Origin: Lachnospiraceae bacterium
Lineage (GTDB): Bacteria; Bacillota; Clostridia; Lachnospirales; Lachnospiraceae
DNA: 64,000 nucleotides
Direction of reading: 5' to 3'
Assembly: GCA_017437965.1 (NCBI GenBank)
Contig: JAFRWN010000013.1
Span: forward strand, 1-64,000
Position numbers and translations under genes: made by a program. The first letter of the stretch is position 1, and every line of letters begins with the position of its first letter. Under the pieces are notes generated by a model, which worked only from the letters and a program-made list of their open reading frames with translations, had not been told where the DNA came from and searched no databases. This document shows positions 29,446 to 38,053 of this stretch, in pieces.

Positions 29446-30363
29446 ATGCCAATAAGGGTTCAGAATGATCTGCCTGCAAAAAAAATTATGGAAGATGAGA
29501 ATATTTTTGTGATGGATGAGTCCAGGGCGATGAGCCAGGATATACGTCCTCTGAAAATTGCAATTCTCAATCTGATGCCTTTGAAAGAGGATACAGAAGT
29601 GCAGCTGATGCGCTCTCTTTCCAATACTCCTCTGCAGATCGATATAACCTTTCTTACAACGGCAAGCTATGTCGGTAAGAATACCGCAAAAAGCCATCTG
29701 GATAATTTCTACCTTACCTTTGATGATGTCAAAAATGAGAAGTTTGACGGTCTGATCATTACCGGAGCTCCCGTAGAGCTGATGGAGTTTAAGGATGTGG
29801 CTTACTGGGATGAACTTTGTCAGATATTTGAATGGAGCGTAACAAATGTTACCAGTACACTTCATCTTTGCTGGGGTGCCCAGGCAGGCCTTTACTACCA
29901 TTACGGTATCAAGAAGGTAATGCTTGACAAGAAGCTGTTTGGCATCTTCCCTCATTATGTGCATCACAGAAGAGAACCTCTTGTCCGCGGATTTGATGAC
30001 AGGTTCTATCTGCCTCACAGCCGTTATACCGCAATTGATGCAGATGACGTTGCAAAGCATCCCGATCTTACGGTGCTTGCAGATTCTGACGTTGCAGGCG
30101 TAACTCTTGTAATGGCAAAAGAAGGACGTCAGATATTCATGATGGGCCATCCGGAATATGACAGAGTGACTCTTGATGCAGAATATAAGCGTGATGTAGC
30201 AAAAGGTCTTGATATTCAATTGCCTGAGAATTATTATCCGGGTGACAATACCGATGAAAAGCCTTTGCTTTTATGGCGTGCGCATGGAAACACGCTTTAC
30301 ACGAACTGGCTTAATTACTATGTATACCAGATCACACCATATGTAATAGGAGATATTAAATGA
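29446..30363 (+). CDS. metA: Homoserine O-acetyltransferase (MetA family)
   Basis: First committed step of methionine synthesis from homoserine. It has 305 residues, the MetA length. The catalytic Cys142 lies in 'LHLCWGAQAG'; the His of 'IFMMGHPEYDR' and its following Glu complete the triad. The acyl-CoA selector residue 111 is Glu ('TGAPVELMEF'), where E. coli has Gly. In characterised MetA enzymes Glu111 goes with acetyl-CoA and Gly111 with succinyl-CoA, so O-acetylhomoserine is the expected product. CGGAGGG precedes the ATG. Its stop overlaps the start of the next gene by 4 bases, so translation is probably coupled to the amino-sugar genes although no metabolic link is evident. Confidence 0.95.
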   Translation: MPIRVQNDLPAKKIMEDENIFVMDESRAMSQDIRPLKIAILNLMPLKEDTEVQLMRSLSNTPLQIDITFLTTASYVGKNTAKSHLDNFYLTFDDVKNEKFDGLIITGAPVELMEFKDVAYWDELCQIFEWSVTNVTSTLHLCWGAQAGLYYHYGIKKVMLDKKLFGIFPHYVHHRREPLVRGFDDRFYLPHSRYTAIDADDVAKHPDLTVLADSDVAGVTLVMAKEGRQIFMMGHPEYDRVTLDAEYKRDVAKGLDIQLPENYYPGDNTDEKPLLLWRAHGNTLYTNWLNYYVYQITPYVIGDIK

Positions 30364-31478
30364 TTTTAAAGGAAGAATTCTTAAAGCTTAAAGAAATTGC
30401 CGAAGGTTTTGATATCCTCGGGAATTTTGTAACGGCTGAGGTGATCACGAACGGAAACATCAATTCAACCTATGCGGTTGAGTTCAAAACTGTCGACGGC
30501 CTTAAAAAATATATACTTCAGCGTGTAAATACCTATGTTTTCAAGAACCCCGAGCAGATCATGAGCAATATTGCCCATGTTACTTATCATATTGCTGAGA
30601 AAGTAAAGAAAATGTCTGAAGAGGATGCTGTAACAACTCTTAAATTCTATGATAACAAGGCAAGTAAGCTAAATTATTATGATGATGGCAAGGGTAATTT
30701 CTGGAGAATCTGCGACTTCATTGATTCTGTTACAATGAATGAGAGCAATGATACTGCTGTAATGAAGGCACTTGGCGAGGCTTTCGGAGATTTCCAGAAT
30801 ATGCTTTCAGATTTTGATGCCAAATATCTTTATGAGACTATCCCGGATTTCCATAATACGAAGAAAAGACTTGATACACTGTTCGCTGATGCCGAAAAAG
30901 ATGAGGCGGGAAGAGTAGCTTCAGTTAAGAAAGAGCTTGATTTCTTCAGGGAAAACAGAGAACTTGCCGGAAAGCTTACCGATATGTTTGAAAACGGAGA
31001 GATTCCTGCAAGGGTAACCCACAATGATACAAAACTTAACAATGTGCTTTTCGATAAGGAAGGCAAGAGACCGATAGCAATCATCGATCTTGATACCGTA
31101 ATGCCGGGCCTTACTTCAAGCGATTATGGCGATGCAGTACGTTTTGCCTGCTCGACAGCAGCTGAGGATGAGACAGATCTTGCAAAGATATCGCTTGACA
31201 TGGACAAATTCAAGGCATTTACAGAGGGCTTTGTCGGAAAGACGGCAGCTTCGCTTACTAAGAAGGAGCTTGAAACCCTGCCTTTAGGTGCGATTACAAT
31301 AACAATAGAGCTTGCCAGCCGTTTCCTTGATGACTATATCAATGGGGATAAGTATTTCAAGACACGTCATGTAAAGCATAATCTGGAACGTGCAATATGC
31401 CAGATAACACTTGCCAAGGATATGCTTGACAAGAGGGAACAGATGGAAAGATTTGTGAAGAGTCTGATAAATAAGTGA
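30360..31478 (+). CDS. APH-fold sugar kinase, N-acetylhexosamine 1-kinase (NahK)-like
   Basis: Cytosolic kinase of 372 residues with aminoglycoside-phosphotransferase fold. 'NGNINSTYAVEF' and 'YILQRVNTYVFKNPEQIMSN' at the N-terminus are characteristic of NahK/LnpB. The catalytic loop is 'VTHNDTKLNNVLF' (about 222) and the metal-binding Asp lies in 'AIIDLDTVMPG'. NahK phosphorylates C1 of GlcNAc or GalNAc; the next gene encodes a nucleotidyltransferase, which fits a route GlcNAc to GlcNAc-1-P to UDP-GlcNAc. The lacto-N-biose phosphorylase found with NahK in bifidobacteria is not in this window. The ATG overlaps the metA stop by 4 bases, and the next start lies 39 bases downstream. Confidence 0.82.
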   Translation: MILKEEFLKLKEIAEGFDILGNFVTAEVITNGNINSTYAVEFKTVDGLKKYILQRVNTYVFKNPEQIMSNIAHVTYHIAEKVKKMSEEDAVTTLKFYDNKASKLNYYDDGKGNFWRICDFIDSVTMNESNDTAVMKALGEAFGDFQNMLSDFDAKYLYETIPDFHNTKKRLDTLFADAEKDEAGRVASVKKELDFFRENRELAGKLTDMFENGEIPARVTHNDTKLNNVLFDKEGKRPIAIIDLDTVMPGLTSSDYGDAVRFACSTAAEDETDLAKISLDMDKFKAFTEGFVGKTAASLTKKELETLPLGAITITIELASRFLDDYINGDKYFKTRHVKHNLERAICQITLAKDMLDKREQMERFVKSLINK

Positions 31479-31517
31479 TATTTGAAAGGCGGAATTATTA
31501 TTCCGGATGGTAGATTA

Positions 31518-32432
31518 ATGAACAAAACTACTTTGGTAATTATGGCAGCAGGAATGGGCAGCCGTTTCGGAAAAGGAATAAAGCAGCTGGAGCATGTAGG
31601 TCCGGGCGGAGAAATCCTGATGGATTATTCCATATATGATGCAGTCCGCGCAGGCTTTGATGATGTACTTGTTATCATCAGACGTGATATTGAGGATGAG
31701 TTCAGGAAACTGATCGGCGACAGGATCGCAAAGAAGGTAAAGCTCAGTTATGTTTATCAGGAAATGGACAATATTCCTGAAGGCTTTGAAGTTCCTGCAG
31801 GAAGAGCAAAACCCTGGGGTACAGGACATGCAATTCTTTCCTGCCTCGGACATATCAACAATCCTTTTGCGGTTATAAATGCAGATGATTACTATGGTAC
31901 AGGTTCTTTTAAAGCAGTACATGATTTCCTTGCAAATGCCGATGAAAACGAAGGTAAATATTGCATGGCAGGTTTTGTACTCGGAAATACCCTTAGCGAT
32001 CATGGAACTGTTACAAGAGGAATCTGCGTCCATGATGAAGAAATGTTTCTTTCAAAAGTAAATGAGAGCTTCAAGCTGAAGAAAGAGGGAGACATTGTTA
32101 CCGGCGAAAACGAGTTCGGAGAGCCTCTTACTGCAGGACTTGATGACCTCTGCTCAATGAATCTCTGGGGTCTTATGCCCGGATTCATGGACTATCTCAA
32201 TGAAAAATTCGTTGATTTCCTTAAAGATGAGAAGCTTGACCCTCTGAAGAAGGAATATCTGCTTCCTTCGATAGTCGATAATATGATAAGAGATGGTCTT
32301 ATCACAGTTGAGGTACTTCCGGTAAATGATAAATGGTTCGGTCTTACCTATGCCGAGGATAAGCCCATGGTTGTTGAAAAGCTTAACGAAATGATTGAAA
32401 ACGGAGTATATCCCGTAAAGCTCTGGGATTGA
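31518..32432 (+). CDS. Sugar-1-phosphate nucleotidyltransferase
   Basis: GT-A-like NTP transferase of 304 residues that joins a nucleotide to a sugar-1-phosphate. The signature 'VIMAAGMGSRFGKGIKQLEHVG' begins at residue 6 (the G-x-G-S-R-x-G-x(3)-K pattern; spacing is slightly altered by 'KGI'). The Mg-binding Asp pair lies in 'FAVINADDYYG', and 'PWGTGHAIL' contacts the base. The preferred nucleotide is not readable; UTP is most likely. The start is ATG 31518; the TTG at 31482 lies in an untranslated gap. Placed between two sugar kinases and nagA, it probably activates an N-acetylhexosamine-1-phosphate. Ribosome site is weak (GGATGG). Confidence 0.85.
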   Translation: MNKTTLVIMAAGMGSRFGKGIKQLEHVGPGGEILMDYSIYDAVRAGFDDVLVIIRRDIEDEFRKLIGDRIAKKVKLSYVYQEMDNIPEGFEVPAGRAKPWGTGHAILSCLGHINNPFAVINADDYYGTGSFKAVHDFLANADENEGKYCMAGFVLGNTLSDHGTVTRGICVHDEEMFLSKVNESFKLKKEGDIVTGENEFGEPLTAGLDDLCSMNLWGLMPGFMDYLNEKFVDFLKDEKLDPLKKEYLLPSIVDNMIRDGLITVEVLPVNDKWFGLTYAEDKPMVVEKLNEMIENGVYPVKLWD

Positions 32433-32474
32433 TTTCCGGCTTGATGATTATATGATAATTGAGAGGTACAATAA

Positions 32475-33812
32475 ATGATGCTGCCTAAACTTGATCCGGA
32501 TTTTGTACCGGCATATGTATATAACAAAGAATTTCTGAAAACAGCCTCGAAACCGTTTTCTATCGCTGTAGAACGTGAAAATGGCTTGATTTACAGAAAA
32601 GATACCTTCCTTTCGGATGATGAGGAAAAGAATAATTTCTATGTTGAACGCCTTGTGAAAATGCTTCTTTGGGCAGCCGGCGGATTCAGGATCCATATGG
32701 CAGGAGATGACAAGGTTTTTGAATTCATAAAGAAAGCCTACACAAGAGAAGGACTCAGAAAGTTCGACGTGGATTTCTGGGAGACCACCTATGAGCGTCC
32801 GTTTGAAGTAGTAAAGCATGAATTTTCCGATATGCCTGAAAATAAAGAAGTGCAGATGCATATAGGACGTCATATGGACGGCTGCCGTATCGGTTTTGAC
32901 GCTGGCGGTTCGGACATGAAAATCGCAAGTGTTGTTGACGGAGAGGTTGTTCATACAGAGGAAATCGTATGGCTTCCCAAGGTCAATCCCGATGTAAATT
33001 ATCATCGCGAGCAGATAAAACATGCAATGCAGGTTGCAGCATCAAAGATGCCGAGAGTGGATGCAGTAGGTATTTCGACTGCAGGCGTGCTTGTTGCTAA
33101 CCGTGCAATGGTCAGCTCGCTGTTCATGGCGGTTGATAAAGAGAAATATGGCAATGAAGCAAAAAATGTATATATTGATGTCTGCAAAGACCTCGGATAT
33201 AAGATGGTAGTTGCGAATGATGGTGATGTTGCCGCACTTGCATGCTCGATGGCACTTAATGAGACCGGTATACTCGGTATAGCAATGGGTACTTCGGAAG
33301 CCGGAGGCTACATTGACAAGGAAGGTTCGCTCAGAGGTTACATGACTGAGCTTGCTTTTGCTCCGGTTGATTATAATCCGGATTCATCCAGGGATCCATG
33401 GTCAGGTGACTGGGGTGTAGGCGCTGAGTATTTTTCACAGGACTGCGTCATCAGACTTGCTCCCAAGGCTGGAATTGAACTTGATCCTTCGCTTACGCCT
33501 GCTGAGAAGCTTAAGGTTGTCCAGAAGCTTCATGAAGAAGGCGATGAGAGGGCAAAGGATATTTTTGAGACCATCGGAACCTATTTCGGATATGCGGTTG
33601 CTAATTATTCCGATTATTATGATATTGCAAATGTTCAACTTTCAGGACGTGTTACAAGCGGAAAGGGCGGAGAAGTGATACTTGAAAAGTCAAGGGAGCT
33701 TCTTAAAGAAGAATTCCCCGAGCTTGCTGAAAAGATCAACATCTTCCTTCCGGGTGAGATGGAAAGAAGAGTAGGACAGGCTGTGGCTGCCGCAAGCCTT
33801 GTGGAACTGTGA
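32475..33812 (+). CDS. ROK/ASKHA-type sugar kinase-like protein with N-terminal extension
   Basis: A 445-residue protein. Residues 1-135 form an extension I do not recognise. From about 137 it follows the actin-hexokinase fold: phosphate-1 loop 'GFDAGGSDMKIASV', 'VDAVGISTAGVL', 'MVVANDGDVAAL' (catalytic Asp region), 'GIAMGTSEAGGYID' (phosphate-2), and a C-terminal adenosine-type segment 'LPGEMERRVGQAVAAASLV'. Likely a hexose or N-acetylhexosamine 6-kinase, given nagA immediately downstream, but ROK zinc-finger cysteines are absent and the substrate is unknown. GAGAGG lies 8 bases before the ATG. nagA follows with a 13-base gap. Confidence 0.8.
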   Translation: MMLPKLDPDFVPAYVYNKEFLKTASKPFSIAVERENGLIYRKDTFLSDDEEKNNFYVERLVKMLLWAAGGFRIHMAGDDKVFEFIKKAYTREGLRKFDVDFWETTYERPFEVVKHEFSDMPENKEVQMHIGRHMDGCRIGFDAGGSDMKIASVVDGEVVHTEEIVWLPKVNPDVNYHREQIKHAMQVAASKMPRVDAVGISTAGVLVANRAMVSSLFMAVDKEKYGNEAKNVYIDVCKDLGYKMVVANDGDVAALACSMALNETGILGIAMGTSEAGGYIDKEGSLRGYMTELAFAPVDYNPDSSRDPWSGDWGVGAEYFSQDCVIRLAPKAGIELDPSLTPAEKLKVVQKLHEEGDERAKDIFETIGTYFGYAVANYSDYYDIANVQLSGRVTSGKGGEVILEKSRELLKEEFPELAEKINIFLPGEMERRVGQAVAAASLVEL

Positions 33813-33825
33813 AAGGACTAAAAAA

Positions 33826-34911
33826 ATGCTTCTGAAAAACTGTAACTTAAAAGGAAAACTTGTAGATATTTATGTTAATGACGGTAAAATCGACCGCATC
33901 ATCCCTGCGGGATCAAGCAAACTCCGTGAAGATAACACTGTTGATATCGCAGGAAAAACTGTAATTCCCGGAATGATCGATGTCCATACCCACGGCTGCT
34001 GCGGTGACGACACCATGGAGGCCGAGTTTAAAAAGCTGCTTGACGAGTGGGGAAAACATGGTACAACGACTGTCTATCCGACAACCATGACCATGGATTA
34101 TGAATCCATCAAGGCTGTAAATGATGCAAAGACCGACTGGCCCGGTGCCCAGGTGCCCGGCTTCCACATGGAAGGACCCTACATCAATGAAAGCAAAAAG
34201 GGTGCCCAGAACGGAAAGTTTGTACGCGAGGCTTCCGATGAAGAATTTGCCAAGCTTGACAGAATGAAGCTTATCACCATTGCTCCCGAGTTTGAAGCAA
34301 ATATGGAATTCATAAAGAAGCATGCGAATGATGTTGTTATCTGCGTCGGACATACGGCAGCAGACTATTCTACTACAGTAGAAGCCTTTAAAAACGGAGC
34401 GTCCTGCCTGACTCATACCTTCAACGCAATGCCTCCTTTTATGCATCGCGATCCCGGTCCTGTCGGAGCAGCACTTACTGAAAACGGTTATGTACATGTA
34501 ATCACTGACGGACTTCATGTTCACAGGGCTGCAGTACTGATGCTTTACCGTACCTTCGGCCCCGACAAGATGATTATTATTTCTGATTCTTTAAGGGCAA
34601 CCGGACTTCCTGACGGAGAGTATATGTTCGGTGGTCAGCCGATCTATGTAAACGACGGAGTATGCCGCGTTGCATCAGGTGCTCTTGCAGGTTCTACAAG
34701 CTTCCTTTATGATTGTGTAAGGTCTGCACATAAGATGGGCATTCCTTTTGACGATGCAGTAAAGATGGCAACGGAAACCCCTGCAAAGCAGATGGGCCTT
34801 AATGACAGAGGACGTATTGCAGAAGGGCTTAATGCCGATATTCTTGTGATTAACGACGACCTCGAAATTGAAAAAGTAATGATCAAGGGTGAATTTTATT
34901 ATGAAAGATAA
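33826..34911 (+). CDS. nagA: N-acetylglucosamine-6-phosphate deacetylase
   Basis: Removes acetate from GlcNAc-6-phosphate, the step before NagB in amino-sugar use. It has 361 residues from ATG 33826 (GAAAGGA 8 bases upstream; the TTG at 33799 lies within the preceding gene and is rejected). Amidohydrolase metal motifs are 'GMIDVHTHGCCGDD' (about 49-62), 'GFHMEGPYINESKKGA' (metal-binding Glu, about 115), 'VGHTAADY', 'THTFNAM' and 'ITDGLHVH', with catalytic Asp in 'IISDSLRATG'. No nagB was found in the window. The downstream membrane-protein gene starts inside its last four codons, so the two are tightly coupled. Confidence 0.95.
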   Translation: MLLKNCNLKGKLVDIYVNDGKIDRIIPAGSSKLREDNTVDIAGKTVIPGMIDVHTHGCCGDDTMEAEFKKLLDEWGKHGTTTVYPTTMTMDYESIKAVNDAKTDWPGAQVPGFHMEGPYINESKKGAQNGKFVREASDEEFAKLDRMKLITIAPEFEANMEFIKKHANDVVICVGHTAADYSTTVEAFKNGASCLTHTFNAMPPFMHRDPGPVGAALTENGYVHVITDGLHVHRAAVLMLYRTFGPDKMIIISDSLRATGLPDGEYMFGGQPIYVNDGVCRVASGALAGSTSFLYDCVRSAHKMGIPFDDAVKMATETPAKQMGLNDRGRIAEGLNADILVINDDLEIEKVMIKGEFYYER

Positions 34912-35656
34912 TAAAAAGAAGACAACAGAGACAAAAGAGGAAATGGTTGACAAGCTTGGAAAGAAATCAAAAAGCTTTCTTAAAGCTTTCAATTTGGTTG
35001 CTCCTTACGTTTTTACCGCAGGAGCCATAGTTTTTTCACTTCTTTATATGACTCTTAAGAGAAAAAGTGCAAACGGTGATTGGTCAACTTCGTTGGAAAA
35101 TGTAGGACTTACAACATTTTTTGACGGAAATCCGAACATAATCGCGATAATAGGTGTACTTTGCATGATTCCCTGCCTCCTTATCGTTCCGAAATCAATG
35201 CTTAAGGAAAGAAAAAACGGAGATGGTCTCGGACTTATGTTTATGCCACTTGGACTTCTCGGAATTTTCGATGTGTTGTGTACGATTGAAAATGTAAAAG
35301 ACACCACAATCGGAATTATTTTCGGTGTGAGCCTTTTTCTTATCAGTGCTCTTGCAACATTCAAAAAGACAATCAGATTTGTACCTGCTCTTTGCGGAAT
35401 AATGATGATAGCGGCAGTCTATAATATACTTGCGGAATTCATGCCATATTGTTATGTTGCAACCCAGAAGGTTGTTGTTACTGCAGATCTTGATTATGTT
35501 GAGGTTAAAAACTATTATCTCAGTTACTTTATCAGGGATCTTTGTATTTTTGCTGCTTTCGGTTCTTTCTGTGCAAGAATAAGTGCAAAGTATAAGGAAC
35601 TTGATGCAGCAAAAAAAGTAGAAAAGAAGAATAGCAAAGAAAAGTCAAAAAAATAG
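34901..35656 (+). CDS. Multi-spanning membrane protein (unknown function)
   Basis: A 251-residue protein with a charged N-terminus (KDNKKKTTETKEEM), about five hydrophobic helices (approximately 35-55, 85-105, 118-138, 143-160 and 165-185, plus one near 215-230) and a Lys-rich tail (KKVEKKNSKEKSKK). No transporter motif was recognised. The start is placed at ATG 34901, overlapping nagA by 11 bases; a GTG at 34889 is an alternative. The tight overlap with nagA is the only functional hint. It is the last gene of the metA-to-nagA run, since the alpha-galactosidase has its own promoter. Confidence 0.78.
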   Translation: MKDNKKKTTETKEEMVDKLGKKSKSFLKAFNLVAPYVFTAGAIVFSLLYMTLKRKSANGDWSTSLENVGLTTFFDGNPNIIAIIGVLCMIPCLLIVPKSMLKERKNGDGLGLMFMPLGLLGIFDVLCTIENVKDTTIGIIFGVSLFLISALATFKKTIRFVPALCGIMMIAAVYNILAEFMPYCYVATQKVVVTADLDYVEVKNYYLSYFIRDLCIFAAFGSFCARISAKYKELDAAKKVEKKNSKEKSKK

Positions 35657-35685
35657 ATAATAACAAATTAAACGAATATTCATTA

Positions 35686-35728
35686 TAGAAAGTATTTATG
35701 TTTTATGGTATTATTGTGATAACACAAT
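35686..35728 (+). promoter_or_regulatory. Promoter with overlapping operator-like dyad, upstream of alpha-galactosidase
   Basis: A weak -35 TAGAAA (35686-35691), 17 bases, TATTAT (35709-35714). The dyad ATTGTG-ATAA-CACAAT (35713-35728) overlaps the -10 end and the expected start of transcription, a position suited to a repressor. Confidence 0.5.
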
Positions 35729-35751
35729 AAAATATTAAGGGGTGTAAAAAC

Positions 35752-38037
35752 ATGATTACTAAAACCGACTCAAAAATATCCTATAGCAGATGGATCAATG
35801 GTGAGCAAAAAAGCTTTACCGAAGATCTTGTGAATTTCAGACTGGATTCAAAGAATTCCACCTATGCCTTCTCGGCCCTTGAGGATGGCTTTCTTTTACA
35901 TGCATATTACGGAAAGAGGCTCGGAAACGATGATCTTTCCTATCTTCTGAGACTTAACGAAAATCCTTTTACTTTAAAATCAAATAACCGTGACAAGGGT
36001 ACTTTCATGGATTCAAAGAGCTTTGAATTCCCGTGTCACGGAACGGGAGATTACCGCGAATCCTGCTTTATGGTAATGGATAAGGACGGTATGTCAACCT
36101 GTGATCTCAGATATTCTTCATATGAAATAATAAAAGGGAAGCCTGATCTTACCCAGGAGTTCTACGATTATGCAACAAAGAGCTGGCAGAAAGTAAATAT
36201 TCCTGCAACCTGGTCAAAGGATGGAGAAGACTGCGAAACCCTTATCATTACTATGAAGGATGAGCATCTTTCGCTTACGGCCGAGCTTTACTATACCGTA
36301 TTTACCGACCTTGATATCATTACAAGAAGCGTAAAAATTACAAATGAAGCTGAAAAACCTGTTGATCTTCGCAGGGTACTTTCTGTCTGTGTTGATTATG
36401 AAGGCTGTGATTATGATTATATCACTCTTAACGGCAGCTGGGCAAGGGAAAGGATACTTGAAAGATCACACCTGCATCACGGAAAGCAGGGCGTTGATTC
36501 GGTAAAGGGTGAAAGCTCGCATCAGAGTAATCCTTTTGTAGCGCTGGTTTCTCCCGATTGTGATGAGAATAAAGGTGAAGCTTTTGGCTATAATCTTGTT
36601 TACAGCGGAAATTTCTGCGCGACTGCGGAGGTCACCCAGCATAAAAGAACAAGGCTTGTAATGGGCATCAATCCTTTTGATTTTTCATGGACCCTTGATC
36701 CCGGGAAGTCATTTCAGGCTCCGGAAGTTGTAATGTCATATTCATGCGAGGGCCTTGGTCAGATGTCCAGAAACTTCCATGACCTTTACAGAAACAATCT
36801 GATAAGAGGCGAATGGAAGGACAAGAGAAGACCTATACTGATAAACAACTGGGAAGCCACATATTTCAATTTCAATACTGAAAAACTGATTTCTATTGCC
36901 AAAGAAGCAAGTAAGCTTGGTATTGAGATGCTTGTAATGGATGACGGCTGGTTCGGTCACAGAGACAGCGACAATTCTTCGCTCGGTGACTGGTTTGTAT
37001 ATGAAAAGAAAATTGATGGCGGGCTTAAATATCTTGTAGATGAAGTAAATAAGCTCGGCATGAAGTTCGGCATTTGGTTTGAACCCGAAATGATCAGTCC
37101 GGATTCCGTACTTTACACTGAGCATCCTGAATGGGCAATTCAGATACCTGGACGCGTGCCCACGATGAGCCGTGAACAGTATGTTCTTGACTATTCAAAT
37201 AAGGAAGTCAGGGATCATATCTATGAAATGATTAAGAAAATCCTTGATTCCGCTAATATTGAGTATATAAAATGGGATATGAACAGGCAGCTTACAGAGG
37301 TGGGTTCGACAACACTTCCTACGGAGCGCCAGCGTGAGCTCTGGCATCGTTATGTGCTCGGAGTTTATGATGTAATGAACCGTTTGACTACGGATTATCC
37401 TTATCTGCTGCTTGAGAACTGTTCGGGCGGTGGTGCAAGATTTGATCCCGGCATGCTTTATTTTTCACCTCAGATCTGGACATCTGACGATACTGACGCA
37501 ATTGAAAGGCTGAAGATCCAGCACGGAACTTCAATCTGTTATCCTGCATCAAGTATGGGAGCCCATGTGTCCGACTGTCCTAACCATACTGTTGGAAGGA
37601 CTACACCTTTTTCAACCCGTGGCGATGTTGCGTTGGTCGGAACCTTCGGCTATGAACTTGATGTTACAAGGATACCCGAGGCTGACAGAAATGCAATTCC
37701 GGGCCAGATTGAAAAGTTCAAGAAATATAATCCTCTGGTAAGAACAGGAGACCAGTACCGTATCGGAAATATTTTTGAGGACAATACATACGATGCGTGG
37801 ATGTTCGTTGCAAAGGATAAATCCGAGGCGCTGCTTACAATAGTACAGGTACTCGGACGTCCTAATTATCCGCAAAGAGTGTTCAAACTTCCGGGACTTG
37901 AACCGGATGCCAGGTATACTCTCGAAGAACTTGATATTACCCTAAGCGGTGAAACCCTTGAAAATGCAGGGGTGGCGATTGAAATGTATGGAGACTTCTC
38001 CTCGAGAACCATTCATTTAGTAAAAGTCAGAAAATGA
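35752..38037 (+). CDS. Alpha-galactosidase, GH36
   Basis: Releases galactose from raffinose-type oligosaccharides or other alpha-galactosides. No signal peptide is visible, so it acts in the cytosol on imported sugars. At 761 residues it is slightly longer than the usual 720-740. The N-terminal beta-sandwich is followed by the TIM barrel with 'VMDDGWFGHRD', 'GIWFEPEMISPDS', nucleophile region 'YIKWDMNRQLTEVG' (about 506-519) and acid/base region 'WTSDDTDAIERLKIQHG' (about 577-593), plus 'LLENCSGGGARFD'. AAGGGGTG precedes the ATG. It has its own promoter with a dyad, so it is probably controlled separately from the nagA group. Confidence 0.96.
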   Translation: MITKTDSKISYSRWINGEQKSFTEDLVNFRLDSKNSTYAFSALEDGFLLHAYYGKRLGNDDLSYLLRLNENPFTLKSNNRDKGTFMDSKSFEFPCHGTGDYRESCFMVMDKDGMSTCDLRYSSYEIIKGKPDLTQEFYDYATKSWQKVNIPATWSKDGEDCETLIITMKDEHLSLTAELYYTVFTDLDIITRSVKITNEAEKPVDLRRVLSVCVDYEGCDYDYITLNGSWARERILERSHLHHGKQGVDSVKGESSHQSNPFVALVSPDCDENKGEAFGYNLVYSGNFCATAEVTQHKRTRLVMGINPFDFSWTLDPGKSFQAPEVVMSYSCEGLGQMSRNFHDLYRNNLIRGEWKDKRRPILINNWEATYFNFNTEKLISIAKEASKLGIEMLVMDDGWFGHRDSDNSSLGDWFVYEKKIDGGLKYLVDEVNKLGMKFGIWFEPEMISPDSVLYTEHPEWAIQIPGRVPTMSREQYVLDYSNKEVRDHIYEMIKKILDSANIEYIKWDMNRQLTEVGSTTLPTERQRELWHRYVLGVYDVMNRLTTDYPYLLLENCSGGGARFDPGMLYFSPQIWTSDDTDAIERLKIQHGTSICYPASSMGAHVSDCPNHTVGRTTPFSTRGDVALVGTFGYELDVTRIPEADRNAIPGQIEKFKKYNPLVRTGDQYRIGNIFEDNTYDAWMFVAKDKSEALLTIVQVLGRPNYPQRVFKLPGLEPDARYTLEELDITLSGETLENAGVAIEMYGDFSSRTIHLVKVRK

Positions 38038-38053
38038 CTGAAGAGGTATTTGC

